In this document: in pieces, positions 17,562-26,031 of the stretch
How the letters are laid out: the number at the start of each line of letters is the position of its first letter
How positions within the stretch are numbered: position 1 is the stretch's first letter
DNA from: an uncultured Rikenella sp.
GTDB taxonomy: Bacteria > Bacteroidota > Bacteroidia > Bacteroidales > Rikenellaceae
Length of the DNA stretch: 29,071 bases
NCBI RefSeq assembly: GCF_910579375.1
Contig: NZ_CAJTUJ010000018.1
Span: forward strand, 1 to 29,071
Direction of reading: 5' to 3'
Translations under genes and position numbers: made by a program
The notes under the pieces: generated by a model
Told to the model about the DNA's origin: nothing
The model's database searches: none
Seen by the model: the letters and a program-made list of their open reading frames with translations, nothing else

Positions 17562-19127
17562 TTATTCATCAAGGAGCGAGCGTTTTCGGAAGCGCCACGC
17601 CACCGAGTAGAGCACGCACAACCCCAGTACCAGCAGCGACAAGCGCGCTACGTAGTCCCCCCCGCGGACATACGGCGTCAGCGAGTCGTTCGACCGGATG
17701 TCGCCCGTCAGCAAGTCCCGTTCGTCCCAGTGGCTGCGGTCGAGCACCTCCCCCCGCTGAGAGATGAAGCCCGAAATGCCCGTGTTTGCACACCGCGCGA
17801 TCGCCCGGCGCGTCTCCACCGCCCGCAGCCGCGCATAGCTGAAGTGGTGCCGGTAGCCTGGCGTGTCGCCCCACCAGCCGTCGTTCGTGATGACGAACAT
17901 CACCTGCGCCCCGCGGCGGACGTATTCCGTGAAAAATTCCCCGTAGACCGACTCGTAGCAGATCGCCACTCCCGCACGCTCCCCTTCGGGATTGACGATG
18001 AGCGTCCGGTGCTCCTGCATCCCCAGCGAACCCGAAATCCCCCCCAGGTCGATGTTCAGAAACTTCAGCCTCCCGAACACCTTCGGATAGGGAAACAACT
18101 CCGCTCCCACCACCAGCTTCGATTTGTGATAGACCTGTACGTTCGAATCGGCCGCCGAAATTCCCAATGCGCTGTTATAGACGTCGTAAGAGATGCCCCA
18201 CAGCGGGTCGGTGCGCGTCCATCGCCGGTGCGGCATCCCCTCCTCATAACGCAACAGCGTGGTCGCCCCCGCCACCAGCGTCGCTTGCGGGAAACGCCGC
18301 ATGAACCGTCGCAAGGTGTCGATTTCGGCGTTGTCGTCCAGGTCGTTCAGCCAGAAATCGCCGTCGAAAGCGGTCTCCGGCGTCAGGATGAACTCCACGT
18401 CGCGCGGCGCCCCTTCCGCTAAGCCGAGGATAATGTCGCGCTGCTGCGTCGAGGTCAGACCGCCGAATTTCTCGTTGTACGGGTCGATGTTCGGCTGCAC
18501 CACCGCCACCCGTACCGCCTCTCCGCCCTCTTCGTAAGTGGCGTAGCGAATCAGCGAGGCCCCGACCGGTAAGACTACCCACAAAATCGCCGGCAGTGCC
18601 GTCCGCCATCGTCCGGTGCGCCGGTTCTTCCAAAACCGGTAGAAGAGGATATTCCCCACCAGCACCCACAGCGAGCCGCCCAGTGCGCCGGTCAGTTCAT
18701 ACCACTGCACGACCTGCGGCGTGTCGGCGAACCCGTAGCCGAGCGTCAGCCACGGGAACGAGATTTCGTTGTTCAGAAAAAGGGTCTCGAACGCGATCCA
18801 GAGTGTGACGAACAGCGCCCATCCGACCGGTTGGGGTACCCGGAATCGCAGCCAGTGGAAGAGCAGGAAAGGGAGCAGGGTGAAAAACAAGCTCCCGAGC
18901 GGGATGCCGAACGTGGCCACCGGGGTGGCGATGCCGACCCACCACGTGGTCGAGACGTTCCACAGGGTAAACGCCGCCGCTACCCAGAGCCAGTAGAGCC
19001 GGGGACGCTCGTCGCCCAGCACGAGCAAGGGTACGAAGGCGAAAAAAAGGCTCCACCCGCCGCACCCCCACCAGGGCAGGGCGAGCAACAGGGCCGAGAG
19101 CAGGGTATAGAGGATTTTTCTCAGCAT
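17562..19127 (-). CDS. lnt: Apolipoprotein N-acyltransferase
   Basis: A 521-residue inner-membrane enzyme that adds the third acyl chain to lipoproteins. The ATG at 19127 is chosen because the first membrane segment (ILYTLLSALLLALPWW) follows at once; the longer frame up to 19310 runs back through the end of mltG. Several N-terminal membrane segments (about 5-195) precede a nitrilase-like periplasmic domain, with a last TM near residue 500 (RLSLLVLGLCVLYSVAW). The catalytic triad is visible and matches the E. coli enzyme: E251 in LTPETAF, K335 in VYHKSKL and C390 in VAICYESVYGEF. It starts 34 nt after mltG and is probably co-transcribed with it. Many lipoproteins in this window would be its substrates. 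Confidence 0.95.
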   Translation of the reverse strand: MLRKILYTLLSALLLALPWWGCGGWSLFFAFVPLLVLGDERPRLYWLWVAAAFTLWNVSTTWWVGIATPVATFGIPLGSLFFTLLPFLLFHWLRFRVPQPVGWALFVTLWIAFETLFLNNEISFPWLTLGYGFADTPQVVQWYELTGALGGSLWVLVGNILFYRFWKNRRTGRWRTALPAILWVVLPVGASLIRYATYEEGGEAVRVAVVQPNIDPYNEKFGGLTSTQQRDIILGLAEGAPRDVEFILTPETAFDGDFWLNDLDDNAEIDTLRRFMRRFPQATLVAGATTLLRYEEGMPHRRWTRTDPLWGISYDVYNSALGISAADSNVQVYHKSKLVVGAELFPYPKVFGRLKFLNIDLGGISGSLGMQEHRTLIVNPEGERAGVAICYESVYGEFFTEYVRRGAQVMFVITNDGWWGDTPGYRHHFSYARLRAVETRRAIARCANTGISGFISQRGEVLDRSHWDERDLLTGDIRSNDSLTPYVRGGDYVARLSLLVLGLCVLYSVAWRFRKRSLLDE

Positions 19128-19161
19128 CTCGTTTCGGTTTTCTGCGATGAACGGCTCCGTG

Positions 19162-20241
19162 TTACCGGATGCCGCGACGGTTGAGTTCCGCGGCATAGGC
19201 CGCAGCGTTGCGGCTGTGCTCGGGCAGTGTCCGGGCAAAGGCGTGCCGTCCCGAGAAGTCCGACTTGGCGCAGAAATAGTAATAGTCGTGCCGGTTCTCC
19301 CGGTCGGCATAGGCCAGTGTCGCGTCTAACGCCGCGATCGACGGCACGCAGATCGGCCCGGGCGGCAGGCCGGCATATTTGTAGGTGTTGTACGGCGAGT
19401 CGAAGGCCAGATGTTTATGCAGCACGCGCCGGATGGTCGGATCGCCCACGGCGAATTTCACGGTCGGATCGGCCTGGAGCAGGATGCCTTTCCGCAGCCG
19501 GTTGATGTAGACGCCCGCCACCTGGGTCATCTCGCCCCGGAAGTTGGTCTCCTCGGCGACGATCGAGGCGATGGTGGCGATCTGCTCCGGCGTGTATCCC
19601 AGCTCTGCGGCCCGCCCCCGCCGTTCGTCGTTCCAGAACCGGTCGTGCTCCTTTTGCATCCGGGCTACGAACTCGCGCGGGGTCATCGTCCAGTAGACTT
19701 CGTAGGTATTTGGAATGAAGAGCGACGGAAAGGTCGCCCGGGTCAAACCGGTCTCGGCAATGACCGCCGGGTCGCTCAGCGTTTGCAGGATGGTCGCCGA
19801 ATCCGCTTCGATATATTTCGCTACGACGCCCGCCAGTCGATCCATCGTCCGGATGTTGTTGAAGGTCAGCCGAACCGGCGTCTGGCGACCGAAGCTGAAA
19901 GCCGACAAGGCCGCCCGATAAGTCTCTCCTTTCTGCAAGGCATAGTGGCCGGGACGAACGGTGTCGCGGTCGAAAGCCCGGGCGTATGCGATCCATTTCC
20001 TGCCGTTCCGCACATAGCCGCTGTCGACGAGCATCCGGCTCAGCTCGCCGAACGAGGTGCCGGTAGGCACGTTCACGGCGCCGCTCCGCGCAATGGCGCT
20101 GCCGAACCGGTAGTCATACTGTTTCCATCCGAAGATGCCGACGAGGACGAGAAGGATGGCGACCAGCACGAGGAGGATCGCCACCAGTTTTCGGCTTTGG
20201 CGGGCGGGTCTCGGGTGCTGATAAGGGTAGGAGGTGGTCAT
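19162..20241 (-). CDS. mltG: Endolytic peptidoglycan transglycosylase MltG
   Basis: A 359-residue protein with one N-terminal membrane anchor (about residues 18-38, AILLVLVAILLVLVGIFGW), a LysM-like/MltG N-terminal region and the YceG catalytic domain. The diagnostic motif IASIVAEETNF is present with E231 as the catalytic glutamate (equivalent to E218 in E. coli). QADPTVKFAVGD and SPYNTYKYAGLPPGPI follow in the family order. The enzyme cuts nascent glycan strands and sets their length at the inner membrane. It heads the mltG-lnt unit. A -7 box lies 32 nt upstream, and the SRP RNA gene is divergent. Confidence 0.95.
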   Translation of the reverse strand: MTTSYPYQHPRPARQSRKLVAILLVLVAILLVLVGIFGWKQYDYRFGSAIARSGAVNVPTGTSFGELSRMLVDSGYVRNGRKWIAYARAFDRDTVRPGHYALQKGETYRAALSAFSFGRQTPVRLTFNNIRTMDRLAGVVAKYIEADSATILQTLSDPAVIAETGLTRATFPSLFIPNTYEVYWTMTPREFVARMQKEHDRFWNDERRGRAAELGYTPEQIATIASIVAEETNFRGEMTQVAGVYINRLRKGILLQADPTVKFAVGDPTIRRVLHKHLAFDSPYNTYKYAGLPPGPICVPSIAALDATLAYADRENRHDYYYFCAKSDFSGRHAFARTLPEHSRNAAAYAAELNRRGIR

Positions 20242-20273
20242 GGGATTGAAGATGTAACGCTTGTGTGATGGTT

Positions 20274-20281
20274 CAAAGATA
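20274..20281 (-). promoter_or_regulatory. Candidate -7 box for mltG-lnt
   Basis: The minus strand reads TATCTTTG, an exact TAnnTTTG match, 32 nt before the mltG ATG. No clear -33 element is seen. Confidence 0.45.
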
Positions 20282-20309
20282 GGGAAAAAACGAAAATCGT
20301 CGGAGCGGG

Positions 20310-20340
20310 TTGGGTAAATCGGGAAAAAGGTTTACTTTTG
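20310..20340 (+). promoter_or_regulatory. Promoter of the SRP RNA gene
   Basis: TTG at 20310-20312 (-33) and TACTTTTG at 20333-20340 (-7) are separated by 20 nt, which is ideal Bacteroidota sigma-ABfr spacing. The predicted start falls at the 5' end of the SRP RNA. Confidence 0.75.
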
Positions 20341-20344
20341 CGCC

Positions 20345-20444
20345 GTGGGTAAGTCTTGTACGACCAGCTCCTGCTGAATCCCCCAGGGCCGGAAGGCAGC
20401 AAGGGTAGGCGGTTGTAGCGGTGCGATGCAAGTAGCTTACCCAC
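20345..20444 (+). ncRNA. ffs: Signal recognition particle RNA (4.5S-type, small)
   Basis: About 100 nt. GTGGGTAAGT (20345-20354) pairs with GCTTACCCAC (20435-20444) to close the molecule. The SRP core is near 20384-20407, with CAGGGCCGGAAGGCAGCA containing the GGAA tetraloop and the symmetric internal loop that binds Ffh. The 3' end is followed by eight T residues (20445-20452), so the closing stem and T-run can act as terminator. It has its own promoter just upstream. The exact ends are inferred from pairing. Confidence 0.92.
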
Positions 20445-20484
20445 TTTTTTTTGTTTTGCGGGGGCGGATGATTTTTGCGAGAAA

Positions 20485-20518
20485 TTTTGACGGAACGATA
20501 AATTATATGTTATATTTG
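20485..20518 (+). promoter_or_regulatory. Promoter of the NVEALA-propeller-thioredoxin operon
   Basis: TTTTG at 20485-20489 and TATATTTG at 20511-20518, with 21 nt between, match the Bacteroidota -33/-7 pattern. Transcription would start near 20524, giving a leader of 20-60 nt depending on which start codon is used. Confidence 0.7.
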
Positions 20519-20546
20519 TATGTCATCTGGCGGTAATTAGTGCCGG

Positions 20547-20900
20547 ATGAAAATTATTAACCCTTTAAATAAAAACAAAGATGAAAAAACAGCTAAAAAG
20601 ATTGCCTTGGGTGTGTTGGGCGGTTTGTTGGCGGGTGGCGCGTATTTGAATTATCGAATGGCGCAGCCGAAACAAGCGATGTCGGACTTGACATTGGCTA
20701 ATATCGAAGCGATGGCGGTGCTCATTGGTCCGGAACTGGATGTGGATCCGGTTAATCCGGATGGTTGTGTTGCGATGGCATCTTGCAAATCAGGTGGAAC
20801 CATAAAATGTAATGGTCAAACATCTTGTGAGTCGACCACATCTTCTGGGGGGTATAAAACGGTGATTTGCGATGGAGTAGTGGGTGCTGGTTGTTACTAA
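20547..20900 (+). CDS. NVEALA-family Cys-rich exported peptide
   Basis: 117 residues from the in-frame ATG at 20547. A hydrophobic stretch (residues 19-34, IALGVLGGLLAGGAYL) is followed by MSDLTLANIEAMA, which is the NVEALA motif (here NIEAMA) of a Bacteroidota-specific family. The C-terminal half is small-residue-rich with six cysteines (74, 80, 88, 94, 108, 116) and ends in CY. The even number suggests three disulfides or metal binding. The family's function is unknown; members are commonly found beside 6-bladed beta-propeller genes, as here. An out-of-frame ATG at 20581 starts a typical MKK leader and may be the ancestral start, disrupted by loss of one A. The gene is AT-richer than its neighbours. 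Confidence 0.8.
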   Translation: MKIINPLNKNKDEKTAKKIALGVLGGLLAGGAYLNYRMAQPKQAMSDLTLANIEAMAVLIGPELDVDPVNPDGCVAMASCKSGGTIKCNGQTSCESTTSSGGYKTVICDGVVGAGCY

Positions 20901-20956
20901 AATTAAATGATTTCCCCTGTTGATCTAATATCTAACAGATTTTAATTTGTTGGAAC

Positions 20957-21952
20957 ATGAAAAGTAAATTCTACCTATTATGGGTGTGGATTTTTTTGTC
21001 GGTTTCGTGCGCTAATTTGGAAAAGCGGGAAGTTGTCGATCTGATGTCGGATAAAGTGATGAATCGATTGTCCGATTCGTCGTTTTTCAGCAGTATCCCT
21101 TGTGTCGGTGAATACGATGGAGATATTTACATGTCTGACCGGAAACGCTGTCAGATATTTCGGCTGGATTCGAACCTGAATCTGTTGAAGACGATCGGCA
21201 TGCAGGGGCATGGGCCTCAGGATTTTGGTTATATCGAGCATTTTGTGATCTCGAAGGATACTATTTTTGTCGGAGATGTGACCAAAATGCGGATTCTGCG
21301 TTTTACTACTGACGGGCAGTTCTGCGGCTCTGAAAATCCGGATGGGAAGATACCGCTCAATTACCGGTTCGCTACGAATGCCGGCAATCTCTTTTATACT
21401 TATCCGGAAGGAGTTGCGGGGAAAGCTCTGATAGATTACGATCGTAAATCAGGGCAGTTGAATTGGTTCGGTCGGACTGCGGATTTTGGGCATCCGAATA
21501 AAACAAAACGACAAAATGAACGGGGTGTCCATCTTTGGGGTGATCGGTTGGTGGTAGTTCCCATGTCTATTCCAGTGATTGAAATATATCATGCGGGAAC
21601 TCGGGAATTGGAACAATCGGTGGATATTTCTTCGGTGCCTGTGGTGCAGGCTATGTATCGGAAAATGGCCAATGATCGGACGATAGCGTCGTCGCCCGAT
21701 AGCTTTTATCTGATATTTTTAGACTCTTACCTGCATCAAGATGCTTTGTATATTCTCGCTTCGGTCTATGTGAATGACAAATTGGATCATTCGGCATTGT
21801 TGGAGTTCGATTTGTCGCACGGGGGTGCAGAATGGGTGCGGCAGTATGATTTTCCGGATTGGGTGTTGAAAATTTGTGTAACCGACGACTATATCTACGG
21901 ATTTGTGCCGAAGTCGTCGTCGATCAAGCGGTATCCGCTCCCGAAACATTGA
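20957..21952 (+). CDS. 6-bladed beta-propeller lipoprotein
   Basis: 331 residues with a lipoprotein signal (YLLWVWIFLSVSC, lipobox LSVSC, lipidated Cys at 18). Blade-like repeats follow: GEYDGDIYMSDRKRCQIFRL, VISKDTIFVGDVTKMRILRF, GNLFYTYPEG, HLWGDRLVVVPMSIPVIEIY, QDALYILASVYVNDKLDHSA and CVTDDYIYGFVPKSSSIKRY. This is the pattern of TolB-like 6-bladed propellers (BF3164 type) of Bacteroidota. No catalytic residues are recognisable, so binding of a peptide or glycan at the cell surface or in the periplasm is the likeliest role. It follows the NVEALA gene by 56 nt and precedes the thioredoxin-like gene by 6 nt. Confidence 0.85.
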   Translation: MKSKFYLLWVWIFLSVSCANLEKREVVDLMSDKVMNRLSDSSFFSSIPCVGEYDGDIYMSDRKRCQIFRLDSNLNLLKTIGMQGHGPQDFGYIEHFVISKDTIFVGDVTKMRILRFTTDGQFCGSENPDGKIPLNYRFATNAGNLFYTYPEGVAGKALIDYDRKSGQLNWFGRTADFGHPNKTKRQNERGVHLWGDRLVVVPMSIPVIEIYHAGTRELEQSVDISSVPVVQAMYRKMANDRTIASSPDSFYLIFLDSYLHQDALYILASVYVNDKLDHSALLEFDLSHGGAEWVRQYDFPDWVLKICVTDDYIYGFVPKSSSIKRYPLPKH

Positions 21953-21958
21953 CCGTCC

Positions 21959-22501
21959 ATGTGCCGAAACCTTATACTTTTGCTGAGCGCAGGCTTTTTA
22001 TGGGCCTGCGGCGGCCCTTCCCGGTCGACGGTCGATGAGCCGTACGTTCAGGATACGGCGTACCTGCAATACGAGGCGATGATCCGTGACTTTCTGGTGG
22101 GGAAGCGAATCTCTTCTTTGGCCAGGATAATGGCCCCGGACGATGTCCCGTCGGATAATTGTGTGTTGCTGATTTACCACGGCATGGACTGCGGCAGTTG
22201 TCTGGATGCCGGATTTGCCTCAGTGGAGCGGCTGCGCAACAAGGGGGTGCCGTATGTCACGGTGGCTATCGATGCCAATGTCTCCGAGGCGCAGCAACGC
22301 TATGGCTATTATGATTATATTTATACCGATCGGGGAGACTTGCTCCGTCGGGAGTTGAAATATGTCAATACCCCGATTTTGCTGTTATTGGACGATTCGC
22401 TTCGGATCGTCGATATGTATAAACCGGCGAGTGGTACGGAGGTGGCCGCTACACGTTTCGAACAAACGGTTCGTGCGGTTCGACCTGCCGCCGGACAGTG
22501 A
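21959..22501 (+). CDS. Thioredoxin-fold lipoprotein with CGSC motif
   Basis: 180 residues with a lipoprotein signal (LILLLSAGFLWAC, lipidated Cys at 17). A thioredoxin-like core follows: the strand CVLLIYHGMDCGSCLDAGF carries a CxxC active site (CGSC), then come VPYVTVAIDAN and VNTPILLLLDD, whose Thr-Pro fits the cis-proline opposite the active site. It is probably an envelope thiol-disulfide oxidoreductase or a related peptide-redox protein. It starts 6 nt after the propeller gene, so co-translation is likely. Its position after a six-Cys peptide suggests it acts on that peptide's thiols; this is inference. An intrinsic terminator follows about 40 nt downstream. Confidence 0.82.
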   Translation: MCRNLILLLSAGFLWACGGPSRSTVDEPYVQDTAYLQYEAMIRDFLVGKRISSLARIMAPDDVPSDNCVLLIYHGMDCGSCLDAGFASVERLRNKGVPYVTVAIDANVSEAQQRYGYYDYIYTDRGDLLRRELKYVNTPILLLLDDSLRIVDMYKPASGTEVAATRFEQTVRAVRPAAGQ

Positions 22502-22543
22502 ATGGCGGCTACGCATTTCGCGCCGCGCCATTAGAGGAAAGAG

Positions 22544-22581
22544 GCCTTGCATGTCCCAGTCGGGGCGCGCAGGGCTTTTTT
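22544..22581 (+). terminator. Intrinsic terminator of the NVEALA operon
   Basis: GCCTTGCATGTCCC and GGGGCGCGCAGGGC pair into a stem of about 14 positions with one A-C mismatch and a tetraloop AGTC. Six T residues follow (22576-22581). Confidence 0.85.
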
Positions 22582-22615
22582 AGTGGCAGTCGGCTCCCCC
22601 GTCGGCAAAATGTGA

Positions 22616-22623
22616 TAACTTTG
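22616..22623 (+). promoter_or_regulatory. Candidate -7 box for the threonylcarbamoyl-AMP synthase gene
   Basis: TAACTTTG is an exact TAnnTTTG match ending 6 nt before the ATG at 22630, so transcription would start at or next to the start codon. No TTG is seen at the -33 distance. Confidence 0.5.
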
Positions 22624-22629
22624 TACCCT

Positions 22630-23244
22630 ATGATTATCAAACTCTATCCCGAAAACCCCAACGAACGTACCGTGCGGCAGGTGGTCGAGCTGTTGCGGAA
22701 CGGCGGGGTGATCGTCTATCCGACCGACACCGTCTATGCCTTGGGGTGCGCGCTGGATCAGCCGAAGGCCATCGACCGGCTGCGGACGATCCGCGGCGGG
22801 AAAAATTCGACCGAGATGTCCATTGTCTGCTCCGAAATCGGCGAGGTGGCCGAGTATGCCAAGGTGGACAACCGGGTCTTCAAACTCCTGAAATACAATC
22901 TGCCGGGACCGTTTACCTTTATCCTGCCCGCCTCGTCGCGCATTTCGGAGCGGGTGATGGTCGGTCGGCGGACGGTCGGCGTGCGGATTCCGGACAACTC
23001 GATCGCGCAGGCCATCGTGCGGGAGTTGGGGATGCCCCTGGTGACTGCTTCGGTGCGGACGGATGATGTGGGCGAGGAGATCGAATACATCACCGATCCG
23101 GAGCTGATTCACGAACGCTATGCGGCAGTGGAGGCTGTGGTCGACGGCGGGATGGGCGACGTGCATGCCTCGACCGTGGTGGACTGCACGCAGGACGGCG
23201 AAGTCGAAGTGGTGCGGAAGGGATTGCGGGAACTGGAATTTTAA
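22630..23244 (+). CDS. L-threonylcarbamoyladenylate synthase (Sua5/YrdC/YciO family)
   Basis: 204 residues from the ATG at 22630. The open frame continues upstream to 22498 but that part spans the terminator and promoter. YrdC-domain motifs are present: GGVIVYPTDTVYALGC near residue 25, IRGGKNSTEMSIVC in the nucleotide/carbonate-binding region, GPFTFILPASSR, and VGVRIPDNSIAQAIVRELG followed by PLVTASVRTDD. The family makes threonylcarbamoyl-AMP from Thr, bicarbonate and ATP, the first step of t6A37 tRNA modification. The length fits single-domain YrdC/YciO rather than two-domain Sua5. YciO-like paralogues cannot be fully excluded. It stands at the head of a short + strand group with DUF4199 and GT2 genes. 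Confidence 0.88.
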   Translation: MIIKLYPENPNERTVRQVVELLRNGGVIVYPTDTVYALGCALDQPKAIDRLRTIRGGKNSTEMSIVCSEIGEVAEYAKVDNRVFKLLKYNLPGPFTFILPASSRISERVMVGRRTVGVRIPDNSIAQAIVRELGMPLVTASVRTDDVGEEIEYITDPELIHERYAAVEAVVDGGMGDVHASTVVDCTQDGEVEVVRKGLRELEF

Positions 23245-23257
23245 AAATCGGATTTTC

Positions 23258-23830
23258 ATGGAAGAACAGGAACGTTCGACGGAGGCGATGGATCGGCCGA
23301 TGCCCGATCCGAACTGGAAATCGAAATATCGGGCCGAATGGATGACGGGCGGCTTGGTATTGGGGCTGGCTCTGTTTGCGCTCATGGGGCTGGAGTACCT
23401 TTTGCGGGGAGTGCGGGCTCAGGCGGGGTGGGTCGGTCTGTTGCTGGCGGTCGCTCCGCTGGCGGTGCTGGTTGCCGTGCTGGTGATCTACGGACGTCGC
23501 GGGGCGGCGTTGCGGGGAGCGCGATTTACGTACGGGAAGGCGTTCGGTTTCTCGTTGTGGATCTGTCTGCTGAGCGGGATTATTTACGGTACGGGTATCT
23601 TTCTCCTGCTGGAGGTGGTCGATCCGGTCTATTTCGGGCGGACGTTCGAACAGGCGCTGGCGGTCTATCTCCAGGCCGGCATGCTCACAGTGCAGGAGGG
23701 GCGCGAACTCATGGAATTGATGCACAGTCTGCCGTTTATGGTTGTCAGCGGGATTCTCGCTATGGTATTGCAGGGCGGTTTCGTGGCGCTGTTTACGTCG
23801 GCGGTGGTGCGGTATCGGGTTAATCAATAA
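23258..23830 (+). CDS. DUF4199 membrane protein
   Basis: 190 residues from the ATG at 23258, 13 nt after the previous stop. A short polar N-terminus is followed by four membrane segments: GGLVLGLALFALMGLEYLL, WVGLLLAVAPLAVLVAVLVI, GFSLWICLLSGIIYGTGIFL and VVSGILAMVLQGGFVALFTS. The loop between TM3 and TM4 has VVDPVYFGRTFEQAL, the DUF4199 pattern. The family is essentially confined to Bacteroidota and has no established function. It is recurrently placed beside the type of GT2 gene that follows here, which suggests a shared membrane process such as undecaprenyl- or lipid-linked sugar handling. Confidence 0.8.
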   Translation: MEEQERSTEAMDRPMPDPNWKSKYRAEWMTGGLVLGLALFALMGLEYLLRGVRAQAGWVGLLLAVAPLAVLVAVLVIYGRRGAALRGARFTYGKAFGFSLWICLLSGIIYGTGIFLLLEVVDPVYFGRTFEQALAVYLQAGMLTVQEGRELMELMHSLPFMVVSGILAMVLQGGFVALFTSAVVRYRVNQ

Positions 23831-23845
23831 GCAATAGTGAGGGTT

Positions 23846-24793
23846 ATGGATATTTCGCTGGTCATTCCGGTATATAACGAAGAAGAGTCGCTCGTGCCGC
23901 TGATGGAGTGGGTGGCGCGGGTGATGACGGAGAACGGCTTCTCCTACGAAGCGATTTTCGTGGACGACGGCTCGACGGACGGGTCGTGGACGGTCATTAC
24001 GCAACTCAGGGAGCGATATCCGGAGGTGCGGGGGATCCGCTTCCGGCGGAATTACGGGAAGTCGCCCGCCCTGTACTGCGGATTCGACGCGGCGCAGGGC
24101 GATGTGGTGATTACGATGGACGCAGACTTGCAGGACTCGCCCGACGAGATTTCGGAACTCTACCGGATGGTGACCGCGGAGGGGTACGACCTGGTGTCGG
24201 GCTGGAAACGCAAACGGTACGACCCGATCGGGAAGACCTGGCCGTCGAAGTTTTTCAACTGGACGGCGCGGCGCGCCAGCGGAATCCGGCTGCACGACTT
24301 CAACTGCGGACTCAAGGCCTATAAGAAAAAGGTGGTCAAATCGATCGAGGTGTACGGCGAGATGCACCGCTTTATCCCGATACTGGCCAAACAGGCCGGG
24401 TTCCGGCGTATCGGCGAGAAGGTCGTACAGCACCGGGCGCGGCAGTTCGGCGTCTCGAAATTCGGCTGGGAGCGGATGATCAAGGGCTATATCGACCTGC
24501 TGACAGTGCTCTTCATGACCCGTTTCGGGCGGCGGCCGATGTACATTTTCGGAGGACTCGGGACCGTGATGTTTCTGGTCGGGCTGGTGATCACCGTCTG
24601 GCTGATCGCCGAGAAACTCTGGCTGCAGCATCACGGGCTGCCCCTGCGGCCGGTGACCGACCAGCCGCTCTTCTATATCGCCCTTTTGGCAGTGGGGCTG
24701 GGAGTGCAGACCTTCCTGGCCGGCTTCCTCGGCGAGATGGTCAACCGCTCGGCGCCGGAGCGGAACCACTATCTGGTGGACGAGCGGTTATAG
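23846..24793 (+). CDS. GT2 family glycosyltransferase, polyprenyl-phosphate sugar transferase type
   Basis: 315 residues from the ATG at 23846; an in-frame GTG at 23837 is possible. The GT-A fold is clear: ISLVIPVYNEEESL at the N-terminus, FVDDGSTDGSW, MDADLQDSPDE with the metal-binding DxD, and the acceptor-side region GIRLHDFNCGLKAYKKKV. Two C-terminal membrane helices (YIFGGLGTVMFLVGLVITVW and FYIALLAVGLGVQTFLAGFL) place it with GtrB/DPM1-like enzymes, which transfer a sugar from a nucleotide donor to polyprenyl phosphate at the inner membrane. The sugar is not predictable. It follows DUF4199 by 15 nt and is probably in the same operon. Confidence 0.9.
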   Translation: MDISLVIPVYNEEESLVPLMEWVARVMTENGFSYEAIFVDDGSTDGSWTVITQLRERYPEVRGIRFRRNYGKSPALYCGFDAAQGDVVITMDADLQDSPDEISELYRMVTAEGYDLVSGWKRKRYDPIGKTWPSKFFNWTARRASGIRLHDFNCGLKAYKKKVVKSIEVYGEMHRFIPILAKQAGFRRIGEKVVQHRARQFGVSKFGWERMIKGYIDLLTVLFMTRFGRRPMYIFGGLGTVMFLVGLVITVWLIAEKLWLQHHGLPLRPVTDQPLFYIALLAVGLGVQTFLAGFLGEMVNRSAPERNHYLVDERL

Positions 24794-24843
24794 CGGAAAA
24801 GGGCGGTTTTTAGCCCCGCGGATGAAGAAACGGGCCCCAAAAA

Positions 24844-24874
24844 TTGCGCAGATTTGAAAAAATGATTAAAATTG
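24844..24874 (+). promoter_or_regulatory. Candidate promoter of the GAPDH gene
   Basis: TTG (24844-24846) and TAAAATTG (24867-24874, seven of the eight positions of TAnnTTTG matched) lie 20 nt apart. The leader would be about 70 nt. Confidence 0.5.
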
Positions 24875-24947
24875 CACTCGGATTCGGGGAGTCTCTTCCC
24901 GGCGATGAGACCGGATTTCTGAACAAACACAATAAACACACACAACT

Positions 24948-25952
<1,005 letters not shown>

Positions 25953-25973
25953 GCTTTGCCTTTATACCTTTAT

Positions 25974-26016
25974 GGAGCGGGGCATCTTGAAATTCAAGAT
26001 GCCCCGCTCCTTTTTT
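25974..26016 (+). terminator. Intrinsic terminator of gap
   Basis: A perfect inverted repeat: GGAGCGGGGCATCTTGAA (25974-25991), one central A, then its complement (25993-26010), followed by TTTTTT (26011-26016). On the minus strand it could also affect ispF read-through, but no T-run follows on that side. Confidence 0.92.
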
Positions 26017-26031
26017 GTTGGGTGATTGGTT

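Noticed and set aside
19128..19310. N-terminal extension of lnt
   Set aside because: It would overlap the end of mltG and is Ser/Thr/Pro/Arg-rich; the first membrane segment begins right after the ATG at 19127.
23090..24769. 559-codon minus-strand frame over the DUF4199 and GT2 genes
   Set aside because: Shadow of well-supported genes; the product is His/Arg/Pro-rich without motif.
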